Shown: positions 8,508 through 18,705, counted from the first letter of the stretch. The stretch: 64,000 nt of DNA from Gloeocapsopsis dulcis (GCF_032163395.1 NZ_CP119968.1:1783501-1847500), one strand, 5' to 3'. Numbers and translations: made by a program. The notes: generated by a model from the sequence alone, not told the origin.

Positions 8508-8537
8508 AAGTGTAGATTGAATTAGATGCTGAATTAA

Positions 8538-9905
8538 CTATGGTTTAACTATGCTTAAGTCGTCTGAATACTGGCTTTCATATAACTGGCGTTGGACTCT
8601 AGCATTAGCTTCGAGCAAACAACTTCCCATTGATAAGTACATTAACAGCGCTATGAGAGGAAATGTAAGATTACCTAATAGAAATGCTTCTGAAAAACTG
8701 CCTGCTAGTAGAGTTGCTAAGCCAGCAATCACAGTATTACAGTGCAATGCATACCTTGGCTGTTTTTTAGCAGTTTGAATGAGTTTGTTTATCATCCTGA
8801 AGCAATCTAACCCAAATAGCATTAGGGGGAATAAACCTACTAACCCTAAGGTTGCAGCAGCAGCTAGCCATGAACTTTCTCCATAGCCTAAACGGTCTCC
8901 CTTTAGGGGAGCACCAAAGAAAGGGTTATTGATAAAGGCACGCCATAGAGCAGACCAAACCCCTGCACGAGTATTGTCACCTGAAAGGAGTTTATTTATT
9001 GCTGTTGTGTAGGATATACCCAAACCTGCATCCTGATTTAGCAATGGCAAAAAAACTACTAAAGCAATACCACATATCAATCCTAACTTTAATAAACCTC
9101 CTATTTTATGACGGTAGAAAAACAAAAATAATACACTAAACATTAATACTCCAGTACGGGAAGCTGTAAAAAATAATGCAATCGTAATGCTGATAAAACC
9201 AATTATCCAGAGGTTTTTTTTCCAGTTCCACTGCTTGCAAGATTCAATCAAAAATATGAAGCAAGGTAGTGTAGTAACTACAAGAACAGCAGCATGCTGA
9301 GGGTTCCCCGTTGTTCCCGAAAACCACCCATTTACAAAGGTGATGGCATGTACATCAAAAATAGCTTGGTAAACATTAGCAAGAATAAATATGATTCCAA
9401 CTACTGCGATTGACCATGTTGCCCAATAGAAATTTTGTTCATCCTGCAGCCAGCGAGAAGGGCCCAGCCTTACCATCAGCACGACTGCAGCAAATGACAA
9501 TGCAGCTAACAAGGCAAAACTAATGCTACCGTATGCAATAGTTTTCAAGAAAATAATAACCTGAACAATTATCAGAAATTGAACTGGACGTGGTGTTAGC
9601 CAACGACGCCAGCCGTTTCTAGTCTGAAAGGCAAGCAGTAACAGCAATATTAATAACAGAATTGTGAGAGGTCGCCCTACATCACGAAGTTGTTGTAGAG
9701 GAAAAACTAGAGGAGGAGGTTCCAGAACCCACTCATTTTTGACCTTTGCTAATGAAGCAGCGAAGCAACAGAGCGAAAATAATAGCCAAGCTAAGCGACG
9801 TGATTTTTTGGCTTGATCTACTACCGCAAGTCCAGCAATAATACCAATCCAGCCATAGGGACTCACAATGAGATTAAGAAGTTGATTGATATAATTGGAT
9901 TCCAT
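8538..9905 (-). CDS. O-antigen ligase-like membrane protein (WaaL/Wzy family)
   Basis: A 455-residue integral membrane protein with about ten hydrophobic segments and the large central loop typical of O-antigen ligase/polymerase proteins (roughly residues 185-330, including GNPQHAA and the SRTG turn). The loop carries the family's conserved Arg/His-type positions, here seen as NGWFSGTTGNPQHAAV and ASRTGVLMF. It either joins a finished glycan to an acceptor or polymerises repeat units. Finding it in a cluster that also has an ABC-2 exporter argues for a ligase role rather than Wzy polymerase, but this is inference. Confidence 0.85.
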   Translation of the reverse strand: MESNYINQLLNLIVSPYGWIGIIAGLAVVDQAKKSRRLAWLLFSLCCFAASLAKVKNEWVLEPPPLVFPLQQLRDVGRPLTILLLILLLLLAFQTRNGWRRWLTPRPVQFLIIVQVIIFLKTIAYGSISFALLAALSFAAVVLMVRLGPSRWLQDEQNFYWATWSIAVVGIIFILANVYQAIFDVHAITFVNGWFSGTTGNPQHAAVLVVTTLPCFIFLIESCKQWNWKKNLWIIGFISITIALFFTASRTGVLMFSVLFLFFYRHKIGGLLKLGLICGIALVVFLPLLNQDAGLGISYTTAINKLLSGDNTRAGVWSALWRAFINNPFFGAPLKGDRLGYGESSWLAAAATLGLVGLFPLMLFGLDCFRMINKLIQTAKKQPRYALHCNTVIAGLATLLAGSFSEAFLLGNLTFPLIALLMYLSMGSCLLEANARVQRQLYESQYSDDLSIVKP

Positions 9906-9931
9906 TGATTGACATCCTCAGTGCTGTTTTG

Positions 9932-11026
9932 CTAACTATTGGTATTTTTCCCATTTTTTTTTGTTTGTGATGCTTGATAGCAAAGTTTCTGCCAACGAAC
10001 CGCCCATATTTCTGCAGCATAAGGAGCAGCCAGTTGCTGCGATCGCTGTCCCCAAGATAGTAAGGAATCATAGCCCTTATGGGTAGTAAGCAAAGCTTGA
10101 GCCAAAGCGGCTGGATCTTCTGCAGGAATCATAAGCCCGTTATACTCCGAACGAATAAGTTCTACAGCTGAACCACAGGCATCGCTACAGATGACAGGTA
10201 GCCCAGCAGATGCTGCTTCTACTAAAGCTAATGGCCAGGGATCAAAACGGCTAGGTAAAAGAAACACACCTGTATTGCGCCACATATCTCGCATGTCTCC
10301 AGGCTGCACAAAACCCCGATCTTCAATTCCAGGTTGTTCTTGCATTAAGTGTTCTAGAGAACCCTGACCGCAGCAGATAAGAGACCAAGGATCTTTTACT
10401 TGAGCGCGGTAGTGACGATATGCTTCTACCAAAACATCAAGTCCTTTGTCATGGCGATAGCGTCCAACAAAAAGAAATGATTTCGGCCAAGGTTGCTGGC
10501 ACCGTTCCTGCCACAGTGAAGCCAATGCCTCATAGTTAATTCCATAGAGTCCACGCATAATACGAGCGGATGCAAAACCCAGCCGTCGTGCATATTGCCA
10601 ACTGCGCTCACCTGGAACGACTACCCAATCTATCTGTTTCAAATATGAATGCAGTACCCAGCGGGTTAAATATTGCCTCCAGGTTCCCCACCAGGGTGTA
10701 TCCATAGTCATAATCAGAGTGACACCATGCAACTGAGAAGCAAAAGCTAATTGACGATAGGGTTGATGAAACCAGCCACAAAGTACAACTATATCTGGGC
10801 AATTCTCAGTTACCAGGTGTTCGATGAGATTTGCATCTTGTCGCTCTTTTAGGTCTAGCAATCGGCAGGGAACCCCTTGCATCAGTTGGTCAGAAAAGGC
10901 AGTTTCAGTGCGTGCTTGAAAGGCTACGATGAAAACATCTATATCTGGCAGTTGGTGTAAGGCACGCCAACAGGCTGCCATATAGCCGGAAATATCAGAC
11001 CAGCAAAAAACAACTTTTATAGTCAT
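9932..11026 (-). CDS. family 4 glycosyltransferase
   Basis: A GT-B glycosyltransferase of about 364 residues. The opening FCWSDISGYMAACWRAL is a distinct sub-family signature seen in cyanobacterial capsule loci. The donor domain shows FLFVGRYRHDKGLDVL and FDPWPLALVEAASAGLPVI, which contains the two Glu/Ala-rich motif positions. I choose ATG 11026 because it overlaps the stop of the preceding broken methyltransferase as ATGA and puts the FCWSD block near the start; ATG 11035 would add three residues. The C-terminus ends in a Lys/Asn-rich tail. Confidence 0.88.
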   Translation of the reverse strand: MTIKVVFCWSDISGYMAACWRALHQLPDIDVFIVAFQARTETAFSDQLMQGVPCRLLDLKERQDANLIEHLVTENCPDIVVLCGWFHQPYRQLAFASQLHGVTLIMTMDTPWWGTWRQYLTRWVLHSYLKQIDWVVVPGERSWQYARRLGFASARIMRGLYGINYEALASLWQERCQQPWPKSFLFVGRYRHDKGLDVLVEAYRHYRAQVKDPWSLICCGQGSLEHLMQEQPGIEDRGFVQPGDMRDMWRNTGVFLLPSRFDPWPLALVEAASAGLPVICSDACGSAVELIRSEYNGLMIPAEDPAALAQALLTTHKGYDSLLSWGQRSQQLAAPYAAEIWAVRWQKLCYQASQTKKNGKNTNS

Positions 11027-11424
11027 TTTTGGCATTGAATTCCTAGCTCAAGTGTCCACTCTCGTAAAAAAGCAACAAGCCTGCGATCGCGCGATTCTTT
11101 ACCTAAATAAGTTACTCTCATAAACTCATGAGCTGCTTCTGAATTCTGTGAACTCAGGTAAGCTTTAGCCATTACTTCTAAATCGGGTAAAACTAGCCGG
11201 AAAATCCTACCTGTTTTAAGATATCGATAGCAATTTTGAAGAGCAAGGCGTAACTCTTCGTATTCCACGTTAGGGCGGTAGCGTCCAAATGTACCTGAAG
11301 GAATGATGCCAATAAGAGGTAACTTTTGGAGCCGCATCATTGGGCTAGCATCAAAATTTAACCAGTCAAGAGGAGCACATAATCCACAACCGAACTGAGT
11401 AAACCTGGTTTCGTTGATTGACAT
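11023..11424 (-). pseudogene. methyltransferase remnant with internal and 3' deletion
   Basis: A 133-residue frame whose ends recall a family of cyanobacterial predicted SAM methyltransferases: QFGCGLCAPLDWLNFDASP at the N-terminus, then RLALQNCYRYLKTGRIFRLV and PDLEVMAKAYL, and YLGKESRDRR near the end. In intact relatives, as I recall them, about 25-30 residues carrying the strand-4 block (an HVLEHL-type motif) lie between RPNVEY and the RLALQN helix; here they are absent. The C-terminal half of the domain is also missing after FLREW. The frame stays open, so a short product could be made, but a working methyltransferase is unlikely. Confidence 0.65.
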
Positions 11425-11438
11425 AACTTTAATTCCTC

Positions 11439-12566
11439 TTAGCTAAATTCTTTAAATGCTTCAATTACTTTGTCTGCACATGCTGCCCAAGTGAATTGAT
11501 TAGCCCATTTCTGACCTCGCTGAATGTATTCATTACGCAAACTGCGATCGCTGGCTAAAGCGATAAGAATGTCAGCAATCTCATTTGATGCTTCAGGGTT
11601 CACAACAATTCCTGCATCTCCAACAACTTCTGGTAGCGATGCACAATTAGAAACCACTGCTGGAACTCCTACCGCCATTGCTTCTAAAGCAGGGATGCCA
11701 AATCCTTCATAGAGAGAAAGAAACAGTAGACATAGCGAGCCACGTAACAGTCGAGGCAAGTCCTCATCTGGAACAACACCAAGCAGCTTAATATTAGGAT
11801 GTGCGGTTGCAGCTTGAACATAGGCAGGTTCAGAGCTGCCTGCAATGATGATTTGAATTGAGCTGTTGCGTTGACGGAGCTTTTCAGCTACAGCGAGAAA
11901 ATGATCTCCTCCTTTTTTCTGGCGGAGTCCACCAACCATAAAAACGTAGGGTTGCTCGACAGGACGTATTAAAGTTTCTGGGCTAACGGATGCAATATCA
12001 AAAAAAGGTTGCTCAACACCATTCCCAACTACAACAAGTTTTTTCGGGTTTGCACCCAATAATTCCACCATCCGCTGCTTAGAAAATTCAGAGACGGTGA
12101 ACACAATTCGGCAATCGGATAAAGTTCGATGTACCCATTGTCCCCACTTATAGCGAAACCAGCGATGTTTCAGCGTTCTTGACCAAGGCAAGTTCGGTTC
12201 AAAAGCTTGGATGTCGTGAATGGTAATGGCAACAGGACATTTAGTAACGGGAAGATAAGTTTCTACAGGTGCATACAACCAATCAGTTTCATCAGAAATA
12301 TAGCGATCCATTTTTGGATAGCCAAAGAGCTTCCAAGCGCGTTCAGTTACATTTTCCGAAGTGGGAGATGTGATTTTAGGGAGGTTGCGTAAGGGACAAC
12401 GAGGATCTAGTTCTCCATCAGTGCCTAACCATTGCCTAGAAAGCAAAAGTTCTAAGTCAACGTCTTGTAATTCATTTAATCTTAATAAGATCGAATTAAT
12501 ATGCCGCCCTACTCCTGTACAAGGAAGGTAGGTACGAATAGGGTGGATATAAGCAGTAATTTTCAT
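11439..12566 (-). CDS. family 4 glycosyltransferase (mannosyltransferase-like)
   Basis: A 375-residue GT-B enzyme starting [20 protein letters not shown]. The linker region [15 protein letters not shown] and the donor domain ([15 protein letters not shown], then [20 protein letters not shown]) match the GT4 group that includes WbaZ/MtfB-type mannosyltransferases. The EX7E motif is complete. The start ATG 12566 is followed in the upstream DNA by a second ATGGAAATT-like repeat, but the codon chosen fits the family start. It lies in the middle of the glycan operon. Confidence 0.9.
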   Translation of the reverse strand: MKITAYIHPIRTYLPCTGVGRHINSILLRLNELQDVDLELLLSRQWLGTDGELDPRCPLRNLPKITSPTSENVTERAWKLFGYPKMDRYISDETDWLYAPVETYLPVTKCPVAITIHDIQAFEPNLPWSRTLKHRWFRYKWGQWVHRTLSDCRIVFTVSEFSKQRMVELLGANPKKLVVVGNGVEQPFFDIASVSPETLIRPVEQPYVFMVGGLRQKKGGDHFLAVAEKLRQRNSSIQIIIAGSSEPAYVQAATAHPNIKLLGVVPDEDLPRLLRGSLCLLFLSLYEGFGIPALEAMAVGVPAVVSNCASLPEVVGDAGIVVNPEASNEIADILIALASDRSLRNEYIQRGQKWANQFTWAACADKVIEAFKEFS

Positions 12567-12661
12567 GGAAATTCATGGAAATATTAAAATTTATTGGATT
12601 TATTGTTAAAAATGGAAACTTTATCCTCTCAAAATATGCCCTAAAGTCTAAATTAAATTTA

Positions 12662-13600
12662 TTAGCTGTTATTGAATTTCAGGTATTTTCTTAATTGTAT
12701 TAATCTAAATTTGCGTCGCACTAAATTAGCAAACAAATAGGCAAAATTATAGGGAACTACAAAATAAACTTTGTGAAATATCCGGATCAAATGCCATTGG
12801 AATCTGCTCTTAGAGGCAATATCAGACATTTCATAAATCCAATCATTCAGATCTAGATCAGTAATTTCATTTAACTTCTTTATACTAGGCAACCACTCTT
12901 TTGCTAAGTACCATTTTAACATAGAAGGAATTTCATCCTTATATTTTGATTGATTATATTTTTTTACTGATACATCTTGTAGAAGCTCATAAGTTGCATC
13001 AGCATTTAGAAAAGTCAATACTTTTGAAATAAGGATTTGTGGATTATGAGCCAAAGTATCATATTTCTCAATTAAAATACTATTTTTATCAAAAAAATGA
13101 GTCCAAATCTGATAGATGGTCAAATAATTCGTTAGACGACGTGAGAGGCTTGTATCAACTTGTCTTAACAAAGCAAACAAATTACGAGTTGTTAACGCTC
13201 CTTTATCTGTATAGGAATAAGTCCATTGGCGTGTAATTTGAGATACAAGACGATCAACAGGATTCCGAATAATTAAAACTATCTTGAGATGAGGAATGAG
13301 CTGCTTAACAAAAGCAACCTTCTCAGGGAACATTGCTGCATAAGTTGGTGTAATATCTCCTCTTATAGATGCTGCTGAACTTTCATCAAAAAGCTTGTAA
13401 TACCACTCTAGCCCTTCAGTCCTAATATGAAGATTAAAAAAGCTCGATTCCTTTGGAGCCATTACAATTTGAGGGTGTGACCTTAAAACGTTGTCTAGCC
13501 AAGTACTGCCACAACGCTGACTGCCAATACCAATGAAAGTCGGTAATCGCTCATAGCTAATTGTAAAAAAATCAGCGGATTTTTCTTCAGTATTTTTCAT
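12662..13600 (-). CDS. sulfotransferase domain protein
   Basis: A 312-residue PAPS-dependent sulfotransferase. The 5'-phosphosulfate loop is IGSQRCGSTWLDNVLRSHP near the N-terminus and the 3'-phosphate site is VLIIRNPVDRLVSQ near residue 105. The acceptor-side sequence is variable, with a basic C-terminus. It would transfer sulfate to a hydroxyl of the polysaccharide before export. Codons are AT-rich relative to neighbouring glycosyltransferase genes, which may point to later acquisition. The start overlaps the end of the gene upstream by four bases (13597-13600), so the two are translated together. Confidence 0.87.
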   Translation of the reverse strand: MKNTEEKSADFFTISYERLPTFIGIGSQRCGSTWLDNVLRSHPQIVMAPKESSFFNLHIRTEGLEWYYKLFDESSAASIRGDITPTYAAMFPEKVAFVKQLIPHLKIVLIIRNPVDRLVSQITRQWTYSYTDKGALTTRNLFALLRQVDTSLSRRLTNYLTIYQIWTHFFDKNSILIEKYDTLAHNPQILISKVLTFLNADATYELLQDVSVKKYNQSKYKDEIPSMLKWYLAKEWLPSIKKLNEITDLDLNDWIYEMSDIASKSRFQWHLIRIFHKVYFVVPYNFAYLFANLVRRKFRLIQLRKYLKFNNS

Positions 13601-14571
13601 AATGAGATAGTTCGTTTGACAAGGTGATATAAAGTGTTTATATGTCTATTTTTTCGCATTACTTCAATTGGATTATTTACTAAGTATTCAAAAACAGCAT
13701 AAAGATAAGTTATTAAATATTGTGAAATGGGTTCATTCCGAAAAAAGAAATTACAAAATACAGAGCGATGGGGCATGAATATATTAAGTGGATGACCAGC
13801 CCAATGTAAGAGAAATAGCTGCTTTTTATGATCTAGTCCACCATAATCCCAAAGGTAATATTTCCCATCCTGCTGATAAATTTTTCTGGGTTGCCTTGCC
13901 CATCCAGTGTGGCAAATTCCTCCTATCACTTCAGCAAAGTGACCATAGCAAACGGGCTTCATATCACAGCAGTAGTTAATAAATGCCTGATCTGTATTAC
14001 GAGGATTAAGTTGATCGCGGATTTTGAGTGCTTCTGCTGCTAAGTGTTCAAATTCCTCAAGCGAGAATAACCCTTCTCGGGTTGCCCAACGACCTGAATT
14101 GAATCCTCTTCCTCGTCCTTGCCTCAATAACTCCTGCCGAAAAACTCCCGGTTCATATACTTGATCGATTGCACAATCGTAATGTATAAAATCAAATCCA
14201 AATTGATCAAGAGCTTCAATGAACGGTTTTAGGTCAGCTAAAACTACCTGTCGCGCATCTAAGTACATGAACCGATTAAGTGGTCCCCAGAAGGCAGCAT
14301 AACGCCGAAACCAATAAGGACCTGTTGGTGTATGCCCTAACTCAAAAGCTTGACCAATCGCTTCTAAGCGTGGAAATGATGGATCAATATAGACTTCAAA
14401 GTTATAGCGTTCTTGAAGTTGTAGTAGGCGATCGCACTGCTCGTTAAAGGGAATTAAAATTAGCCTTAAATCAGGATTAAAGGTTCTAAAACTATTAAGG
14501 AAGGCGATTGTCCAGTCGTAAACGACATCATTTGCCGAAAAATAAACACCAAGTGTTAGTTCTTGAGACAT
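13597..14571 (-). CDS. putative glycosyltransferase-like protein (Npun_R2821/R2822-type)
   Basis: About 324 residues. The order of elements resembles a GT-A glycosyltransferase of the GT8 type: TLGVYFSANDVVYDW at the start, a PYWFRRYAAFWGPL helix, then FMYLDARQVVL where YLDAR stands in place of a DxD metal site, and GFDFIHYDCAIDQ. I recall cyanobacterial proteins of this kind being named Npun_R2821/Npun_R2822 family without a tested activity. I use ATG 14571; a TTG six bases upstream is possible. Its end overlaps the sulfotransferase start, which ties it to the sulfated glycan. Activity not established. Confidence 0.7.
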   Translation of the reverse strand: MSQELTLGVYFSANDVVYDWTIAFLNSFRTFNPDLRLILIPFNEQCDRLLQLQERYNFEVYIDPSFPRLEAIGQAFELGHTPTGPYWFRRYAAFWGPLNRFMYLDARQVVLADLKPFIEALDQFGFDFIHYDCAIDQVYEPGVFRQELLRQGRGRGFNSGRWATREGLFSLEEFEHLAAEALKIRDQLNPRNTDQAFINYCCDMKPVCYGHFAEVIGGICHTGWARQPRKIYQQDGKYYLWDYGGLDHKKQLFLLHWAGHPLNIFMPHRSVFCNFFFRNEPISQYLITYLYAVFEYLVNNPIEVMRKNRHINTLYHLVKRTISL

Positions 14572-14582
14572 TAGCAACTCAA

Positions 14583-15551
14583 TTAAATAGCAGTTGATTT
14601 CAACAAACTTTTAGCATTTTGTAACATCGATTCCGCTCGTTTAGTTCCAAATAGCTTTACTAGTGCTGGATAAGGCATACTACCGACCATGCAATGTTTT
14701 GCATCTAGTTGTCGAGCATCTGAGAAATATTGATTTGCCTCTGTTATGTATCCTTCCCGTAAAATGCTTCGTCCATACATCCAGAATCGCTGTGACAGAA
14801 TCTTTCGCACTTCAGGGGCCAGAGTTTGTCCTGTCTGAGCTTCAATCAACTTTTTATGCCTTTGCAGAGTGTTGTAATAAATCATTGCTCCTTTTTTGCT
14901 GTAAGCGTTCTTGCTGATGCGATCGCCATCACTATACTCACGGTACTGGTACACAAAACCTGGATGATGAACAAATTTCACCCCTGCTAAGACTAGGCGC
15001 AAATGTAAATCATGTTCTTGACCACGCGGTAAACAAGAGTCAAATCCGCCAATTTCTAATAAGTACTCTCGTTTGTGTAATGGGCAAGATGTTAATGGGC
15101 ACTGAGCTAAAATATGGGCGATCGGATCTTCAGCAGGTTGTCTCGCTCGCAGTGGATGATTGGGAATTGGATCGCCATTGCGATCAACCCACATTGCATC
15201 ACCATAAACAATAGCTTTACTATCAGAGGATAGTTGAGAAACTTGTGCAACCTGTTTTTCAATACAATCTAGTAGCAGGACATCATCGGCATCAAGAAAC
15301 TTGATGTATTCTCCTTGTGCAAGTTCAAGCCCTCGATTACGAGAAATTGGGGCACCTTGATTTATACCTGTTTCCCAACGAATGCGATCGCCAAAGGAAC
15401 GAATGATTTCTAAGCTGTGATCGGTTGAGCCATCATCTACAGCAATAATTTCTTTATTAGACCATGATTGTGATATGGCAGATTCTATTGCTTCTTTTAT
15501 ATACTTTTCAGCATTGAAAGTTGGGATGATAATGGAGACTAGAGGTGTCAT
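14583..15551 (-). CDS. family 2 glycosyltransferase
   Basis: A 322-residue GT-A enzyme. VSIIIPTFNAEKYIKEAI and IIAVDDGSTDHSLEII form the nucleotide-sugar site, and YIKFLDADDVLL carries the DxD metal-binding motif. The CPLTSCPLHKREYL and GQEHDLHLRLVLAG segments form the acceptor side; the latter (E-D-L) supplies the probable catalytic base. No membrane segments, so it works at the inner membrane face. ATG 15551 fits the family start. It is followed after five bases by the next gene. Confidence 0.92.
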   Translation of the reverse strand: MTPLVSIIIPTFNAEKYIKEAIESAISQSWSNKEIIAVDDGSTDHSLEIIRSFGDRIRWETGINQGAPISRNRGLELAQGEYIKFLDADDVLLLDCIEKQVAQVSQLSSDSKAIVYGDAMWVDRNGDPIPNHPLRARQPAEDPIAHILAQCPLTSCPLHKREYLLEIGGFDSCLPRGQEHDLHLRLVLAGVKFVHHPGFVYQYREYSDGDRISKNAYSKKGAMIYYNTLQRHKKLIEAQTGQTLAPEVRKILSQRFWMYGRSILREGYITEANQYFSDARQLDAKHCMVGSMPYPALVKLFGTKRAESMLQNAKSLLKSTAI

Positions 15552-15608
15552 TAATTTCTCCGAACTCTGACAGTTCTAGATTAATTTTTAAGATAGTTTT
15601 ACTACTTA

Positions 15609-16805
15609 CTAATACTCAACTGCTGGTAAGCGCTCATCAAATTTATACTGATTAAGTCCTAGAATCCTCAGCAACTCTCTTTTCTCCTTCTCCCATGAGA
15701 AATGTTTTTTCGCTCTATGCCAACCCGAATTACCTATGCGCTGTCTCAGGTCAAAGTCACGAGCAAGCATGACTAGGTGCTCAGCCATCCCCGTACTATC
15801 TCCCTCTTCAACCAAATATCCAGTAGAGCCATTTAGCACTGCTTCTGGAATTCCAGCATGACGGGTTGAGACTACCGGCAGGCTATGAGCCATTGCTTCT
15901 AAAATCGCTACAGGTAGCCCTTCCTCATCCCCACTCACAGGATCAACCATGCTGTGCTGCAAAAAAATATCAGCCTTTCTCATTAATTGCTTGACTACTT
16001 CGTTAGCCTGACCCCCATGTATTGACACTTTATCGCCAAGGTCATAGCTGCGAATGAACTCTTGAACTATGGGCATTAAGTGACCAGTACCGACATAATC
16101 TAATCTTAAGCTTGGGCATATCTCGGCAGCTTGGCGAAACGCATCCAAAGTTTTAAGTGGCGCTTTCTTGGCTACCATGCGACCTACGGCTAAGCACCGG
16201 ATTACTTCTTGCTCGGTTCTTTTCAAAGGACTAGCAGGCACTTCAACACCACAGGGAACGACATGCACCTTGTCAGGCTGCAAGCCTAGATCTAAAAGCT
16301 TCTCTCGGCTAGCTTGACTCACGGTAATAATTCCACCTGTGTCGTTGTAGCGCAAATATCTTTTTCGCCACTTAGGACACTGTAAAATACGTGAAACATC
16401 ATAACCATGAGCGTGACCGAAGAACGGAATATCCAACTTTTGAGAAAACTTTGTCCAAGGAAAGCATTGATCTAAATACTCCCCCATAATTGCCTGTACT
16501 TTGTGTTCTTGAAAAAACTGTTTGACATCTATCCAGCTAGCCTCTGTAGAACGCCACTCGAATGGATGGAAGGCTTGAAATATATAAGATTTACATTGAA
16601 TTTTTAGCCCTCTCAATCCACTTTGTAATAACCAATTCATAGTTAATACAGGACAATCGAGATTCCAGTTATTGGATTCCAGTTCATTGACAGTTGCAGC
16701 TACTGCAACTGTTCTTTTCGGCAGTAATTCCTGCATGTGTCGCTGAATAAATGTCTCAGAAGGAAGACCAATCCATGGTGTAACAATAGCTAGGGGTTTG
16801 CTCAT
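15609..16805 (-). CDS. family 4 glycosyltransferase (WcaL-like)
   Basis: A 398-residue GT-B enzyme. The opening AIVTPWIGLPSETFIQRH, with its SETF/IQRH block, is characteristic of the WcaL/AmsK/EpsD-like group. HAHGYDVSRIL is the N-domain active-site loop. The donor domain shows CLAVGRMVAKKAPLKTL, then EGLPVAILEAMAHSLPVV with the EX7E motif intact. It is probably responsible for a late sugar of the repeat unit. ATG 16805 is the only sensible start. Confidence 0.9.
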   Translation of the reverse strand: MSKPLAIVTPWIGLPSETFIQRHMQELLPKRTVAVAATVNELESNNWNLDCPVLTMNWLLQSGLRGLKIQCKSYIFQAFHPFEWRSTEASWIDVKQFFQEHKVQAIMGEYLDQCFPWTKFSQKLDIPFFGHAHGYDVSRILQCPKWRKRYLRYNDTGGIITVSQASREKLLDLGLQPDKVHVVPCGVEVPASPLKRTEQEVIRCLAVGRMVAKKAPLKTLDAFRQAAEICPSLRLDYVGTGHLMPIVQEFIRSYDLGDKVSIHGGQANEVVKQLMRKADIFLQHSMVDPVSGDEEGLPVAILEAMAHSLPVVSTRHAGIPEAVLNGSTGYLVEEGDSTGMAEHLVMLARDFDLRQRIGNSGWHRAKKHFSWEKEKRELLRILGLNQYKFDERLPAVEY

Positions 16806-16857
16806 GCTGCTTTAGTAATCTAATTTCTATAAAACTTAGCGGTGAAGATATCAAGAG

Positions 16858-17706
16858 TTAACTTTTGACATCTCTTTGCCACGAGTCAATTCTTTTTCCT
16901 AAAAACTCAAATAACTTTTCATTGTCATCGGTATATTCTGAATATAATTTATCAATAACTATTGGACTTGGATAAACTTTTATTCTTTTTGGAAAAAATA
17001 GAGAAAAATAATGCGTAAATGGTTTGAATAAAGGTATATAGTAGTCAAGTAAAAGACGAGTCTTTGATATTTTACTATCATTAACTTTGGTTTTTAGCTC
17101 TTCAAATTGAAATGATTCGTCAATCTTAAGAAAATTACATACTTTTTTTAAGCCTAATTCAGGATTTTGAACAACGTCTTCCTCATAAATAAGAATCAGC
17201 ATTTGCTCCAGAGTAAAATATTCTTGATATGCTGTTATTTGATGATGATATTGTCCTTTTTCTAAAACACCATACCCTTGAAGTAAGTATCTTTTTTTGC
17301 CCATCAGTAAATCATCAATACTATGCATAGGTGATATTCTTCTTGAGCGTATCAGATGATTGACAGCAGAAATTGCTCGTTGAACTGGGTTGCGGAGAAC
17401 TAGTATTAACTTTGCTTCAGGTAGGATTTTGTGTATTCTGTTATGGATATTTGGTAGATCTCCTTCCATATAATGATTATCTACCCATAAGTAGTCAGGA
17501 GTTTTTTCTCCAACTGCCTTTTCGTTACTAGCTTCAGTGAAATATTTTTTGTACCACTGGATACCTTGATTAAAGTTGAATTCTTTGTCAAAAAAATGGA
17601 TTTCTTTGGTTGGCATAAACACATCTGGATGTTGCCTAATATTGTGAGCAAGCCAACTACTTCCTGCTTTTTGCGCTCCAATAATTAAAAAATTCGGTAA
17701 AGTCAT
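16858..17706 (-). CDS. sulfotransferase domain protein
   Basis: A 282-residue sulfotransferase, the second in the cluster. The 5'-PSB loop is FLIIGAQKAGSSWLAHNIRQ; the following HPDVFMPTKEIHFFD matches the bacterial heparan-sulfotransferase-like group (the Glu in TKEIHFFD is the usual catalytic base position). The 3'-PB site is LILVLRNPVQRAISAVNH. The gene is AT-rich. Little similarity outside these motifs to the other sulfotransferase at 12662-13600, so two positions of the polymer may be sulfated. Confidence 0.9.
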   Translation of the reverse strand: MTLPNFLIIGAQKAGSSWLAHNIRQHPDVFMPTKEIHFFDKEFNFNQGIQWYKKYFTEASNEKAVGEKTPDYLWVDNHYMEGDLPNIHNRIHKILPEAKLILVLRNPVQRAISAVNHLIRSRRISPMHSIDDLLMGKKRYLLQGYGVLEKGQYHHQITAYQEYFTLEQMLILIYEEDVVQNPELGLKKVCNFLKIDESFQFEELKTKVNDSKISKTRLLLDYYIPLFKPFTHYFSLFFPKRIKVYPSPIVIDKLYSEYTDDNEKLFEFLGKRIDSWQRDVKS

Positions 17707-17822
17707 ATGTCTAATTAATATTTATTGTCTTTCAGTATTGCTACCTGAATAGATTTAATAGAATTTAAAAGTAGATTTTGTTAAAAAATGTTTCTATCTA
17801 AGTAGCTAAAGTGTTAATATTA

Positions 17823-18593
17823 TTACCTTGAATATTTTGCAAATTTAATTTTTCTACGTATTGATGCAAGCTTTGTCGAATATGCTACTTTAAACAACAA
17901 TGTGTGAATCAGTTTTTGGAATCCTTGTTTAAATTGATCAGTTTTATTAGCAACAACTCGGTCTTCCCGCTTACCTAGAACAGCATGAGCATAGTCTCCT
18001 TCATGCCACACATCAACTTCCTGATAAAGTAAGACTTCTGTGTCTAGATCTGAAGCTAAGCTCAAAATTGTATTCACATCAATATCCTCATCTATTGGTT
18101 GAAGTCCATCGGGCTTATACTTTCGTAACCATGCTTGATGGCGCGGAGTAGGAAAAGAAAGAATAATTCGACCTTTATCATTTATTAAGTCTTTCAAGGC
18201 TTGATGTAGTTGAGGTCTGTCTTCTACTTGGATATGCTCGTACACGTCCATCAGGACTATAAGGTCGAACTTACTCGCAATTAAGCCTTTTACAAGCGGT
18301 CCTTGAACAAAAGAAAGTCTTGATGAACTAAATAATTTTTGAGCTGTTTCCAAAGATATAGAGCTGATATCCAATCCTACGACTTCAGCATCTAGCCACT
18401 GGCGAGTCATCCGCCAGCATGTATCACCGATACCACAACCAATCTCCAATATACGTTGAGGATTTTTTGGTGCCCACTGCTCAACAGTTAACCAAGCTTT
18501 CCGAACACGAGCGTTGCCTGCAACGAAGTTTTTTAGCTTATCACTAGTATGTTCATCGTAGTAGGTTTTTACTTCTTGAAGCGATATATTCAT
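17823..18593 (-). CDS. class I SAM-dependent methyltransferase
   Basis: A Rossmann methyltransferase of about 256 residues. Motif I is ILEIGCGIGDTCWRM, strand 2 ends VVGLDISSISLE, and strand 4 is FDLIVLMDVYEHIQ. The C-terminal section (DVWHEGDYAHAVLG) is unusual and may bind the acceptor. I use ATG 18593; a TTG at 18632 would add thirteen residues of basic sequence that look less like a family N-terminus. It sits directly after the ABC exporter genes in transcription order and probably methylates a sugar, perhaps as a chain-end cap. Confidence 0.85.
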   Translation of the reverse strand: MNISLQEVKTYYDEHTSDKLKNFVAGNARVRKAWLTVEQWAPKNPQRILEIGCGIGDTCWRMTRQWLDAEVVGLDISSISLETAQKLFSSSRLSFVQGPLVKGLIASKFDLIVLMDVYEHIQVEDRPQLHQALKDLINDKGRIILSFPTPRHQAWLRKYKPDGLQPIDEDIDVNTILSLASDLDTEVLLYQEVDVWHEGDYAHAVLGKREDRVVANKTDQFKQGFQKLIHTLLFKVAYSTKLASIRRKIKFAKYSR

Positions 18594-18705
18594 TTTCTTA
18601 CTTGCCTTATTCTTTAAAAGTGATTTATTCAAGTAGCTGATTAAAAAATAAACAATTGAATATTGAATTTTGTAGATGGTTTCAAATTAGCTAGGCAAGC
18701 CCCTT

